Below, in pieces: positions 21,735 to 32,649 of a stretch of 64,000 bases of DNA. This stretch comes from Girardinichthys multiradiatus. Lineage: Eukaryota > Chordata > Actinopteri > Cyprinodontiformes > Goodeidae. Position numbers and translations under genes: made by a program. Each line of letters opens with the position of its first letter. Position 1 is the stretch's first letter. The notes below the pieces were generated by a model. That model had not been told where the DNA came from. It saw only the letters and a program-made list of their open reading frames with translations, and made no database searches. The stretch is taken from positions 51,395,380-51,459,379 of the forward strand of contig NC_061795.1 in NCBI RefSeq assembly GCF_021462225.1, written 5' to 3'.

Positions 21735-23360
21735 CAATGCCTTGTGAAAGTATTCGCCCCCCTTGAACCTTTCAACCTCTTGCCACATTTCAGGCTTCAA
21801 ACATAAAGATATAAAATTCAAATTTTTTGTGAAGAATCAACAACAAGTTGGACACAATCGTGAAGTGGAATGAAATTTATTGGATGTGTCAAACTTTTTT
21901 AACAAATAAAAAACTGAAAAGTGGGGCGTGCAATATTATTCAGCCCCCTTGCGTTAATACTTTGTAGCGCCACCCTTTGCTGCAATTACAGCTACAAGTC
22001 TCTTGGGGTTTGTCTCTATCAGTTTTCACATCAAGAGACTGAAATTCTTCCCATTCTTCCTTGTAAAACAGCTGGAGCTCAGTGAGGTTGGATGGAGAGC
22101 GTTCATGAACAGCAGTCTTCAGCTCTTTCCACAGATTCTCGATTGGATTCAGGTCTGGACTTTGACTTGGCCATTCCAACACCTGGATACGTTTATTTGT
22201 GAACCATTCCATTGTAGATTTGGCTTCATGTTTTGGATCATTGTCTTGTTGGAAGATAAATCTCCGTCCCAGTCTCAGGTCTCTTTCAGACTCCAACAGG
22301 TTTTCTTCCAGAATGGTCCTGTATTTGGCCTCATCCATGTTCCCATCAATTTTGACCATCTTCCCTGTCCCTGCTGATGAAAAGCAGGCCCAAACCATGA
22401 TGCTGTCACCACCATGTTTGACAGTGGGGATGGTGTGTTCAGGGTGATGAGCTGTGTTGCTTTTACACAAAAACATATCGTTTTGCATTGTGGCCAAACA
22501 GTTTGATTTTGGTTTCTTCTGACCAGAGCACCTTCTTCCACATGTTTGGTGGGTCTCCCAGGTGGCTTGTGGCAAACTTTAAACGAGACTTTTTATGGAT
22601 ATCTTTGAGAAATGGCTTTCTTCTTGACACTCTTCCATAAAGACCAGATTTGTGCAGTGGACGACTGATTGTTGTCCTATGGACAGACTCTCCCACCTCA
22701 GCTGTAGATCTCTGCAGTTCATCCAGAGTGATCATGGGCCTCTTGGCTGCATCTCTGATCAGTCTTCTCCTTGTTCCAGATGAAAGTTTAGAGGAACGGC
22801 CGGGTCTTGGTAGATTTGCAGTGGTCTGATACTCCTTCCATTTCAATATGATTGCTTGCACAGTGCTCCTTGGGATGTTTAAAGCTTGGGAAATCTTTTT
22901 GTCTCCAAATCCGGCTTTAAACTTCTCCACAACCGTATCTCGGACCTGCCTGGTGTGATCCTTGGTCTTCATGATGCTCTCTGTGCTTTGAACAGAACCC
23001 TGAGACTATCACAGAGCAGGTGCATTTATACGGAGACTTGATTACACACAGGTGGATTCTATTTATCATCATCAGTCATTTGGGACAACATTGGATCATT
23101 CAGAGATCCTCACTGAACTTCTGGAGTCAGTTTGCTGCACTGAAAGTAAAGGGGCCGAATAATATTACACGCCCCACTTTTCAGTTTTTTATTTGTTAAA
23201 GTTTGACACATTCAATAAATTTCATTCCACTTCATGATTGTGTCCAACTTGTTGTTGATTCTTCACAAAAAATTTGAATCTTATATCTTTATGTTTGAAG
23301 CCTGAAATGTGGCAAGAGGTTGACCAGTTCAAGGGGGCCGAGTACTTTCACAAGGAACTG
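21735..23360 (-). mobile_element. Tc1-like DNA transposon, family D
   Basis: A 1626-bp element flanked by TA at 21733-21734 and 23361-23362. The inverted ends read CAATGCCTTGTGAAAGTATT on the left and AGTACTTTCACAAGGAACTG on the right. It contains a broken transposase on the minus strand. Confidence 0.93.
21954..22972 (-). pseudogene. Tc1-like transposase, family D
   Basis: The first 165 residues read from MKTKDHTRQVRDTVVEKFKA at 22972 through two helix-turn-helix regions to [13 protein letters not shown] frameshift near 22465 moves the frame to [33 protein letters not shown] (second Asp) and QSPDLNPIENLWK (Glu). A second frameshift near the C-terminus moves the expected ending, AVIAAKGGATKY, out of frame. 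It ends at a TAA at 21954-21956. The first catalytic Asp is replaced by Glu (WSEET in place of WSDET). It cannot encode active transposase. Confidence 0.92.
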
Positions 23361-23362
23361 TA

Positions 23363-23541
23363 AATATCCTCACTTGTCACTTTATTGGGTAGATATGGCA
23401 GCAACTCAGTGCTTCTACATTTGATGAAGAGAATTTGCTGTTCAAACCGAGTTCAACCCGAGCATCAGAATGGACCGAGCCTGAAATGTGGCAAGAGCTT
23501 GAAAAGTTCAAGGGGGCCGAATACTTTCGCAAGGCAATGTG
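23363..23541 (+). repeat. Fragments duplicating the family D end and family C start
   Basis: Bases 23375-23475 are a shrunken, diverged copy of the family C 5' end (CACTTTATTGGGTA, GGCAGCAACTCAGTG, GCATCAGAATG). Bases 23478-23541 are a second right end of family D (CTGAAATGTGGCAAGAG, then GAATACTTTCGCAAGGCAAT). The order D-end, C-start, D-end, C-start implies a tandem duplication of the junction. Confidence 0.75.
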
Positions 23542-23569
23542 TATATATATACATAAATATATATATATA
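23542..23569. repeat. (TA)n-rich spacer
   Basis: A TA-rich tract between the family D end fragment and family C copy 2. Confidence 0.85.
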
Positions 23570-24632
23570 CACACTCACCGGCCACTTTATTAGGTACACC
23601 TGTCCAACTGCTCTTCAATGCAAATTTCTAATCATCCAATCACATGGCAGCAACTCAATGCATTTAGACATATAGACATGGTCAAGACGATCTGCTGCAG
23701 TTCAAACCGAGCATCAGAATGAGGAAGAAAGGTGATTTAAGTGACTTTGAACGTAGCATGGTTGTTGGTGCCAGACGGGCTGGTCTGAGTATTTCAGAAA
23801 CTGCTGATCTACTGGGATTTTCATGCACCACCATCTCTAGAGTTTACAGAGAATGATCCGAAAAAGAGAAAATATCCAGTGAGCAGCAGTTTTGTGGACA
23901 CAAATGCCTTGTTGATGCCAGAGGTCAGAGGAGAATGGCCAGACTGGTTCGAGCTGATAGAACGGCAACAGTAACTCAAATAACCGCTCATTATAACCAA
24001 GGCATGCAGAAGAGCATCTCTGAATGTACAACACGTCGAACCTTGAGGCGGATGGGCTACAGCAGCAGAAGACCACACCGGGTGCCACTTCAATCAGCTA
24101 AGAAGAGGAAACTGAGGCTAAAATTCACACAGGCTCTCAAAATTGGACAATAGAAGATTGGAAAGCGTTGCCTGGTCTGATGAGTCTCGATTTCTGCTGC
24201 AACATTCAGATGGTCGGATCAGAATTTGGTGTCAACATCATGAAAGCATGGATCCATCCTGCCTTCTATCAACGGTTCAGGCTGGTGGTGGTGGTGTAAT
24301 GGTGTGGGGAATATTTTCTTGGCATACTTTGGGCACCTTGGTACCAATTGAGCATCGTTGCAACGCCACAGCCTACCTGAGTATTGTTGCTGACCATGTC
24401 CATCCCTTTATGACCACAGTGTACCCATCTTCTGATGGTTACTTCCAGCAGGATAACGTGCCATGTCATAAAGCACGAATCATCTCAGACTGGTTTCTTG
24501 AACATGACAATGAGTTCACTGGACTCAAATGGTCTCCAGTCACCAGATCTCAATCCAATAGAGCACCTTTGGGATGTGGTGGAACGGGAGATTCACATCC
24601 TGGATGCAGCCGACAAATATACTCACAAACAC
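23570..24632 (+). mobile_element. Tc1-like transposon, family C copy 2, 3' truncated
   Basis: It starts CACACTCACCGGCCACTTTA after TA at 23568-23569 and ends abruptly inside the transposase near 24632, with no right terminal repeat. It is related to copy 1 at 7160-8334. Confidence 0.88.
23719..24632 (+). pseudogene. Tc1-like transposase, family C copy 2
   Basis: It begins MRKKGDLSDFERSMVVGARR and covers the DNA-binding half, WSDESRFLLQ (first Asp) and YFQQDNVPCHKA (second Asp). It contains the same TGG-to-TGA stop (VYRE then stop) and the same two-base deletion before SPDLNPIEHLWDVVE as the copy at 7160-8185. A further frame change near 24140 separates the DNA-binding and catalytic parts. 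The C-terminal 60 or so residues are missing. Confidence 0.9.
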
Positions 24633-24639
24633 TGCCTGA

Positions 24640-25380
24640 CCATAAAAAGTATGAAAACGACGGGCCGGGAGACAGGCGTCCTCCCCACGTCTACTGAGCC
24701 TTGAACGCCCGGTCACCTGACAGCTGATAAGGCGAGGGAACGGACATTCCTGAACACGTCGATCACTTTTGCAATTAAGCGATATCTTGGTAAACTGAAC
24801 AGGTATTCCAGTTTTACACAGCTACATTCTCGCCTACAAACATTGCAAAAGTTAATTTTGTTTCACAGAAAACACAATATATCCAACTTTATTCACAGCT
24901 TTTCTCTCTCCACCTGCCATTACTACTTCCGTTTGAATTAGGTACCAGTACGACTTGCAATGAATCATGGGATAGGGTGGGCCACGATGGATACACCCAT
25001 AGACGTTATGGAAACACGGTGTCACTACCCGATCTGTCCGGGAAGCTCGATCCGTATCATCAGCTCATTTGTGCATGCGCAAACAAAATTACTTCCAGGA
25101 AGGCATTTTTTCTTTTATCTTATTTTTTTGTTCTTTTATCGTTTTTTTGGTGGGATGTTTCTTTTTGTAATTGTATAAATTGTACACGATTTAAAGGGAA
25201 TATCAAAAATCGTTAATTTCGATAGACCATTGTGACTGCTCTGAGCACGAGCAATGATTATGTCACAAAGGGAAAATTTACATTGGTTTGAACATTTGAT
25301 TCTCTCTGTACTGAACAGAATGGATCCAACTGCAGTCTTTCATCACCTGCATTTTTTTTCTGCAAAAAGGAAACATTTTC
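24640..25380. other. No gene recognised
   Basis: Two overlapping open frames near 24960-25216 have no recognised motifs. The block 24700-25100 is richer in CpG than its surroundings but has no clear exon. Confidence 0.45.
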
Positions 25381-25384
25381 AAAA

Positions 25385-27870
25385 GATGTGGATTTTTATT
25401 CCAGGAAAAAAATAAAATGGATGTCTTCACAAGAGACATCCATTTTATTTAAAAATAGCAGAATAACTGGAATTGATGTAATGGGCAAACAAATAATTAT
25501 AAGTCAGCTGGCTGATGATGCGACCCTTTTCTTGAAAAGGGAAGATCAAATTCCTTTAGCTCTTCAAACCATAAATTTGTTTCCTAGGGATTCTGGACTT
25601 CAACTAAACTTAGATAAATGTGATCTGTTTTCCCTGAAAGATCACCCAGTACAATCACTATTTAACATAAAAGTTGAAAAAGAAATCAAATATTTGGGAG
25701 TAGTGATAACAAATAATAAAGCTATTTCTGAGAAGGTAAATATTGGGAACAACATTGGCAAATGTAAGTTTATTCTAAATAGATGGCTACATATCAATCT
25801 TTGGTAGGATTTGGTTGACTAAAATGGATAGTCTCTCTAGATTTATTCCCTCCCTATATCAACCAAGATGATTAAAGCTATTAACAAACTAAATTTTAAT
25901 TTCATTTGGAAGAATAAAAATCACTATACAGAAAGATGACCTGATTAAAACTTATGAAGACGGTGGAGGAAATGCGATAGACTTCCAAATTATGAATGGT
26001 ATTTGTTTTATAAATAATAACCTTTCAACTTGGTCATATATATCCAATTTGGTATTTAATAAGATAGGAGGGCTTCATCTTCTTTTAAGGTGTGATTTTG
26101 AGTTAATCAGATTGCCAGTGAAATTTTCAGATTTTCATAAACAGGACCTTTTTTATTGGAAACTAATTTTTATTCACAATTTTACACCTCATAATACCCC
26201 GTGTGGAATAATAAGTATATTCTAATTAGTAGAAAATCTATATTTATTGATGAATGGTTGTCAAAATAAGTTTGGGCTATTGCCCATTTAATGGACAACG
26301 AAGGGAATTTTTTACATCAGGAATTATGTGACAAATTTAAAATTCTCCGCACTAAGAAAAAATACAACCAAATTTAAAACGCTATCCCATTATCTTTTCG
26401 GGCTATGGTTAAACAAGACATATTATATTCTAATTTTACTCCTAATCTAAAACAGCTTTGTATTGATGGGGTTCCCTTATCTGATTCTAGATGTAATAAT
26501 ACATTTCTGAGAAGCCATTTACTACATTACTACGCTCCTAATCCAGTAAGGAGGAAATTTATTCTCAAAGACTTTAAGGAAGAGGACATAAAAAAGATTA
26601 GGATTAAATTTATGTCGTCTCCGATCCCACCTATAGCAAAGGAAGTTTAATTTACATTTCTAAATAATATTTATCCAACTAAAGAATTTTGAAGAACAAC
26701 ATTTAAGATAGACATAAGGAACTGTTAGGAATAACCTTTATTTATTTGATTCATAGCTGTTTTTCCCTTTTATACTATAGTGACATAAAGTATAAGTTCT
26801 AATGTTTCCCTTTTGTTACAATAGGATAAGAAGCTCATAAACATACAGTACAAGGATAAATGACCCAAGGTTTGTCATAAATGACCTGTTCCTGGGGCAC
26901 TGGGTTTGATAATGGAGCAGCTGGTATAACTGGTTTGATTAGAAAGCTACAGCACACTTAAATTAAGTATGTACACCCGCTACTAAACAACCTACCAGAT
27001 AGGCACCACAATGGTGACACATAGTCTACTGATAATCACTGAGGGAGGGAACATCCATTGCATTGAAGAACCAGATATAAAACTACATGTGACCTTCTAT
27101 CGAGGCTCTTCATCATCCTCTAACAGACGGAGACGGGAGCCTCAGCGCTGATCTCTGTAATCATTCCTCTGCCTTAATTTAGATTAAAGGAGCTAAAAGT
27201 TAGAAACTGTATGAGAGTCGTTCATTTAAGAGTCTTTAGATAGAGTGTGTGATCGCTTCTGGGGTTCAAGGACCGGAGGAGCTCCGAGGTGTCTGACCAC
27301 CAACAAGGGGGGCAGTAGCTCGGACAAATCTGTAGTTTTTGTGAGACAGATAGTGAGAAATTGAATCATCTTTTCTTTGATTACATGATAGTTCAGAGGT
27401 TTTGGCTTGAGTTTCAGAGGTGGATTCAATCCAAAGGGATTCAATTACCTGCTTTCCCTTTAAAAGAAATCCAATCAGGGATAGTTAATAAGATTAAGAT
27501 TAGTATAGCGAATGTGGTATCAACAATCTAATTAAACAGGGTAAATGTTATTTACATAAATGTTGTTTCTTATGATGTAGGCCCGATATGACCCGCTGGA
27601 AAAATGAACTGAAGTCTTATGCAAAAAAAGTTTTGTAAAAGAAAAAAATGCTGACAAATTTCTTTACTTTCTGATTAATTTCAACTTTCTTGATTAATGC
27701 CCTTTTTTATTTCACTTTACTTTCTGATATAATGTTTTACATAACACTGGCCCTTGGCTTTTTGTTAAATGTATATGTATGTGTAATGTATTTTTCATTG
27801 TAAACAATTGGTACCTGTTTTATTTTGTACTGTAAAATGTTAAATAAAGGAGCTAAATTGGGGGCATAAA
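25385..27870 (+). mobile_element. L1-like LINE fragment, interrupted
   Basis: Translated pieces match the second half of an L1-clade reverse transcriptase ORF2: QLADDATLFLKREDQIPLAL (the catalytic ADD motif) at 25500, then GLQLNLDKC and IKYLGVVIT. A long C-terminal region follows (FNFIWKNKNHYTER, FILKDFKEEDIKKI). After an insertion at about 26725-27310 it continues as CSFCETDSEKLNHLFF, the cysteine motif near the ORF2 end, and EFQRWIQSKGIQLPAFPLKE. Stops and frameshifts are frequent. The 5' half, including the endonuclease, is absent. Confidence 0.72.
26725..27310 (+). mobile_element. Possible solo LTR inserted in the L1-like LINE
   Basis: The L1-like reading frame stops at TTTAAGATAGACATAAGGAA and resumes past 27310, so about 585 bases were inserted. 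The insert begins TGTTAGG, contains a TATA-like GATATAAAACTAC near 27080 and an ATTAAA near 27183, and has no coding frame. These fit a solo LTR of an old endogenous retrovirus or Ty3/gypsy-type element. The right end and the target duplication are not clear. Confidence 0.35.
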
Positions 27871-28158
27871 GTTTGTTCAACAGAAAAACATTTGAACCTG
27901 AAAGATTATTTTGAACCTCCCCCAAAAAAATTGAAAACTGAAAAAGAAACTGATGTGAAACTGGAAAAAAAAAAAGTTCAAAACTACTTTTCAAATTCAA
28001 GTTTTTTTTTTCGAACTTGAAGATTTTGTTTTCGGCTTCAAACTTTTGGCATGGGGGGCGGGGCCTCAGAATCATGACTGACAGCTCAACACAGCCTGTT
28101 GCATTCAGGGACCGTAGGAACTGGGACTATCTGTAATACATCATTGATATTCTATATA

Positions 28159-29099
28159 CAAGGGTTGGACAATGAAACTGAAACACCTGTCATTTTAGTG
28201 TGGGAGGTTTCATGGCTAAATTGGACCAGCCTGGTAGCCAGTCTTCATTGATTGCACATTGCACCAGTAAGAGCAGAGTGTGAAGGTTCAATTAGCAGGG
28301 TAAGAGCACAGTTTTACTCAAAATATTGAAATGCACACAACATTATGGGTGACATACCAGAGTTCAAAAGAGGACAAATTGTTGGTGCACGTCTTGCTGG
28401 CGCATCTGTGACCAAGACAGCAAGTCTTTGTGATGTATCAAGAGCCACGGTATCCAGGGTAATGTCAGCATGAGTCCACCTTTACTGTTTTCCCCACATC
28501 CGGGAGAGTTACGGTGTAGAGAAGCCCCAAAGAAGCGTACCACCCAGACTGTTGCATGCCCAGAGTGAAGCATGGGGGTGGATCAGTGATGGTTTGGGCT
28601 GCCATATCATGGCATTCCCTTGGCCCAATACTTGTGCTAGATGGGCGCGTCACTGCCAAGGACTACCGAACCATTCTTGAGGACCATGTGCATCCAATGG
28701 TTCAAACATTGTATCCTGAAGGCGGTGCCGTGTATCAGGATGACAATGCACCAATACACACAACAAGACTGGTGAAAGATTGGTTTGATGAACATGAAAG
28801 TGAAGTTGATCATCTCCCATGGCCTGCACAGTCACCAGATCTAAATATTATTGAGCCACTTTGGGGTGTTTTGGAGGAGCGAGTCAGGAAACGTTTTCCT
28901 CCACCAGTATCACGTAGTGACCTGGCCACTATCCTGCAAGAAGAATGTCTTAAAATCCCTCTGACCACTGTGCAGGACTTGTATATGTCATTCCCAAGAA
29001 GAATTGATGCTGTATTGGCCACAAAAGGAGGCCCTACACCATACTAATAAATTATTGTGGTCTAAAACCAGGTGTTTCAGTTTCATTGTCCAACCCCTG
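28159..29099 (+). mobile_element. Tc1-like element, family E copy 1, internally deleted
   Basis: A 941-bp element inside the inverted-repeat element. It begins CAAGGGTTGGACAATGAAAC after TA at 28157-28158 and ends in the inverse (TTTCATTGTCCAACCCCTG). The right TA has mutated to GC. It shares an internal deletion with the copy at 47213-51321. Confidence 0.92.
28345..29047 (+). pseudogene. Tc1-like transposase, family E copy 1, internal deletion
   Basis: It starts [20 protein letters not shown] and gives one helix-turn-helix ([18 protein letters not shown]). At 28470 it jumps, out of frame, to ESTFTVFPTSGRV, the sequence that follows the first catalytic Asp in intact relatives. The deletion removes the rest of the DNA-binding domain and that Asp. 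The remainder is open: VKHGGGSVMVWAAISW, YQDDNAPIHTTR (second Asp), QSPDLNIIEPLWG (Glu), ending GGPTPY. A TAG replaces the expected TGG after GRVTV. It is non-functional. Confidence 0.93.
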
Positions 29100-29814
29100 G
29101 CTTAATTATGCAAGGATATTCGGAAAATACCGACTCGTTTTGCATCTGGTTTCATTCCCGCCGCTTAGTCTGGCGGTTCTTTTTCTTTATGTTGAGAGCA
29201 TGGGAAATCTCCAACACGGACTTAAAATGCTGTGCAAATCTGTCAAGATAATATTTTCTCCTCTGAGATGCGCGTCGTGTTTTCATGTAAGCTGCTTCTA
29301 TTGGTGAAGCAAGTTATCTTTCAAAACCAATCACATATATATAGAATATCGATGATATATTACAGATAGTCCCAGTTCCCACGGTCCCTGAATGCAACAG
29401 CTGGGAATATGTTGTTCAGCCGCTGTGTTGAGCTGTCAGTCATGATTCTGAGGCCCCGCCCCCACGCCAAAAGTTTGAAGCCAAAAAAAAAAACTTGAAT
29501 CTGAAAAGTTTTGAACTTTTTTTTTTCCAGTTTCTTTTTCAGTTTTCTAATTTTTTTGGGGGGAGGTTCAAAAGTTTTTCTTTTCAACAAACTTTATGGC
29601 CCTAATTTAGCTCCATATTATATGACAAAAACAAGAACCCTAAGCCCAGTGTCTTCTTTGCCACCTCCAAAGTCCTATTTAATAGCTTACAGCAACCCTG
29701 CTGGTTGTCCGGGGTAATACATTGGTTGCAACGGGGGTTGTAATCTTTCTTGGGCGGGCACAGACACCTGGAAGGTCTGAATCTACCTCTACCACTAACA
29801 TGAGCCATTAAGAA

Positions 29815-29841
29815 CTGTTAGTGGTCATAATGTTATGCCTT
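29815..29841. repeat. Solo remnant of a Tc1-type terminal repeat
   Basis: GTGGTCATAATGTTATGCCT resembles a common fish Tc1 terminal repeat end, with no partner end nearby. Confidence 0.4.
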
Positions 29842-29989
29842 ACCCTCATACCACGGTAAGGCATACATTAATAAACTTTTTGTTGTTCGGTACCTTGGAC
29901 TGATCCTGAACACAAAGACGACTGGACTTCAGGCCTACAGATAGTGGACAACAGTACTGCAGACGTTTACCAAAGGAATGGAGACATCT

Positions 29990-30245
29990 TCATACGGCAG
30001 CCTGTCTTCCCTCCAGGCGTCATCGGTGAGATCCAGAACTCTTCCGTCCCGCTGGATTTCACTGTCCATGTTCGGAACCGCCCTGAATGTCCTCCTAAAA
30101 AGCTCAGAGAGCCGCTGTGCTTCACAAGGATCTGACAGAAGAGCTGCAGTGGATGCAGCTCTTCTTCTGATGGTGTTTCATGACGGTTGGCAGACTAACT
30201 ATGAAGGTGCATTACCGCCACCAACTGGCCTGGAGTGTAAACAGT
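29990..30245 (-). repeat. Interspersed repeat with GGTGGCGGTAATGCACC-type core
   Basis: The minus strand of 30205-30245 contains the GGCGGTAATGCACC motif seen in many fish dispersed repeats. The open frame in the other direction (29978-30247) is therefore unlikely to be a gene. Confidence 0.4.
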
Positions 30246-30249
30246 AAAT

Positions 30250-30860
30250 TAACAGGAAAAAAACTAGATTGCAGTGACTGACAAGAATGTCTGCATCTTC
30301 AGTTCCCTCCATTTAGCTGGCCATTTCCCGGTAGCCTCAGCAATACCCGAGGGGCGGGACCAAGGGTTCGGTCCGGGTCGCGCTTAAAAACATTGCCGTG
30401 CGGCTCATTGGGCCTGGCAGAAACTTCCACAGACTGCAGTAGCGGTGGTGAAAAGACAGATACACCCCTCTCTATTTCTCAGGCTGTCTGAAACGGCAGA
30501 CAGTAAAATGGAGCGAGAGCGACAATTTACATAGTTATGGCTATTAGGGTTATTATTATTATGACCCAATGGGTCAAAACTGACTTGTTTAATGCAAAAA
30601 TGTCCAGGAATTCAGACTTAGCGTTCCCTTCATAAACTTCATTAACAAATTATATAAACATTGAAATCTTTTATTGTATTTAACCTTCATTTATCCAGGT
30701 AACATCCCGTTAAAAATATCTTTTGTTATAAATATAGTCTTGCTCACTACCAGAGATCCATTAAAGAGGCAAAACCCCAATTTCTGTCTTCCATTATCTC
30801 TAATAGCAGCCATTGCCGTAGGGTGTTATTTAACACAAGTAACTCTGTGTTAGACGCTTC
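30250..30860. other. No gene recognised
   Basis: The block 30300-30480 is relatively GC-rich (CCCGAGGGGCGGGACC) and the rest is AT-rich. No exon or element ends are seen. Confidence 0.45.
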
Positions 30861-30865
30861 TGCTA

Positions 30866-32340
30866 CTATTTGTGAGAATTTTCTTTCTTTTTTTCTAGGA
30901 AAAAGTGACATCTGTTAGACAGGCTTCTGTTTCTCCTACTAATGTAGTTTTCACTGCTTCCCCCGCTGGTTTCCTCTGTATTCGAGCAGTTCAAATCATT
31001 ATCTTTTTCTTGACTGACCAAAATTGTGCAACACATGAAAACTACAAATTGCCCTCTTGATTTTCTTCCAACAAAGTTATTGAAAGAAGTTTTTAATACC
31101 ATAGGTCCAGCCATTTTGTCCTTTTTTAATTCCTTTTTGAATTCAGGGATTGTGCCAGTACACTTCAAACATGCTGTTGTGAGGCCCCTTCTTAAAAAAA
31201 TCCATCTTGATCCCCTGATTTTATCTAATTTTCGGCCAATCTCCCACTTGCCCTTCTTATCTAAGGTTTAGAAAACCTTTTTTTATCCAATTACAACCAT
31301 TTTTAGAAGAAAATTAGATCATTGAGAAACTCTGGTCTGGCTTTAAATTGCAATATAGCACAGTCTGCCCTTTTAAAGGTGCACAATGGCATTGCTATGT
31401 CTGTCGATGAAAGGTGTCCAGTTGCATTTCTGCGGTTAAACAATGGCTGAGTGAAAATTTGTTGTTTTTAAATGAACAAAAGACTGAGCATATTCTATTC
31501 AATAATAATACCACCACCGATGTTAGTGCTTTGAATTTTAATTTCAGCCATACTATTAAAAACCAGGGAGTGAATTTTGATAAGGATTTTAAGTTTAGTC
31601 AACAAATGAATTCAGTAGTCAAGTCAAGATTTTACCATCTCCACCTGTCCAAAGTTAAGCCTTTTTTGAACCACTCCGACCTTGAGACAGTCATACACGC
31701 TTTTTATTAGCTCAAGAACTGACTACTGTAATGCTCTTTATGTTGGTGTCAGTCAGTCGTTACTCAGTTGTCTGCAACTAGTCCTAAATGCAGCTGCCAC
31801 CAAAAGAGAGCACATCACTCCTGTTTTATTTTGTTTGCAATGGCTTCCTGTCCGTTTTAGAAAAGATTTTAAACTTCTACGTTTTGTTTTTAAGGTTATA
31901 ATGGTTTGTCCCCATCTTATTTATCTGATTTGTTGTGTCTTTGTGTGCGTGGTAGATCCCTGAGGTCTTCATCCCAGTTCTTATTAAATGTACCAAGGAC
32001 TAAGTATGTGCATTGGGGTGACAGAGCGTTCTCAGTAGCAGGTCCTGGACTGTGGAACCAGGTCCGTCTGGACCTACGCTCTGTCTCTGACCTGGGCCGT
32101 TTTAAATAAAAAATTAAAACTTTATTATTTAGAAAGGCTTTTAATATCCAGTAGTTTGGTGGCATATTATTCCAGCATTTGTATTGTTTTATTGCTGTTT
32201 CTGTTGTTGATTGTTTGCTTACGTATTTACCTTTTATGAAATGTTTTTTTTCTTTCTTTCTTTTTATGCTTGCTTTGTAAAGCACTTTGGTTGCCTAGTC
32301 GGCATTTTTGAAAGGGCTATACAAATAAATAAATAATAAT
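30866..32340 (+). mobile_element. L2 (Maui-like) LINE, decayed 3' portion
   Basis: Reverse-transcriptase pieces of the L2 clade appear in order. First is LDFLPTKLLKEVFNTIGPAI with VVRPLLKKIHLDP and NFRPISHLPFLSKV (31026-31268). Most of the palm, including the FADD motif, is deleted near 31400. Then come AVKQWLSENLLFLNEQKTE, SRTDYCNALYVGVSQSLL, REHITPVLFCLQWLPVRFR and GDRAFSVAGPGLWNQVR. The 3' end has the typical L2 tail (GGCTATACAAATAAATAAAT at about 32313). Several stops and frameshifts are present. Confidence 0.85.
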
Positions 32341-32649
32341 AACATTTATATAAATACAGAGAATGCATAAAAATAGTCAATTTGTGAATTTGAATAGATG
32401 GTAAATTATAGGTGGATTTTAGATTTTATTTTACTATTGTGGTGAAGAAAGCAGTGTCAGTACAGTGAGCAGTACTAGTGCTGCCAGAGCTCCAGCTGTC
32501 ATGGTGGACAGCAGCAGCAGTAAGGAGTCAGAGCGGGAACCTTTTGATACAATTTAGGAGCACAAAACACACCTGCAGGCTCTGCTTTTAAAAAACGTTG
32601 TGCCTCATTCATAAAGATCTGAATACAATTAACTTTACAAGTACAGATT

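Larger units (their letters stand above)
27849..29612. mobile_element. Long-inverted-repeat (foldback-like) DNA element
   Basis: Two arms of roughly 300 bp are inverted copies: about 27849-28158 and 29336-29612. The outer tips read GGAGCTAAATTGGGGGCATA on the left and TATGGCCCTAATTTAGCTCC on the right. Both arms contain poly(A)/poly(T) tracts, a GGGGCGGGGCCTCAGAATCA block and GACTGACAGCTCAACACAGC. The central loop is about 235 bp plus an inserted Tc1 element (28159-29099). There is no transposase of its own. The superfamily is not identified. Confidence 0.7.

Noticed and set aside
28556..29047. 163-residue frame as a host gene
   Set aside because: It is the catalytic half of an internally deleted Tc1 transposase, with matching terminal repeats.
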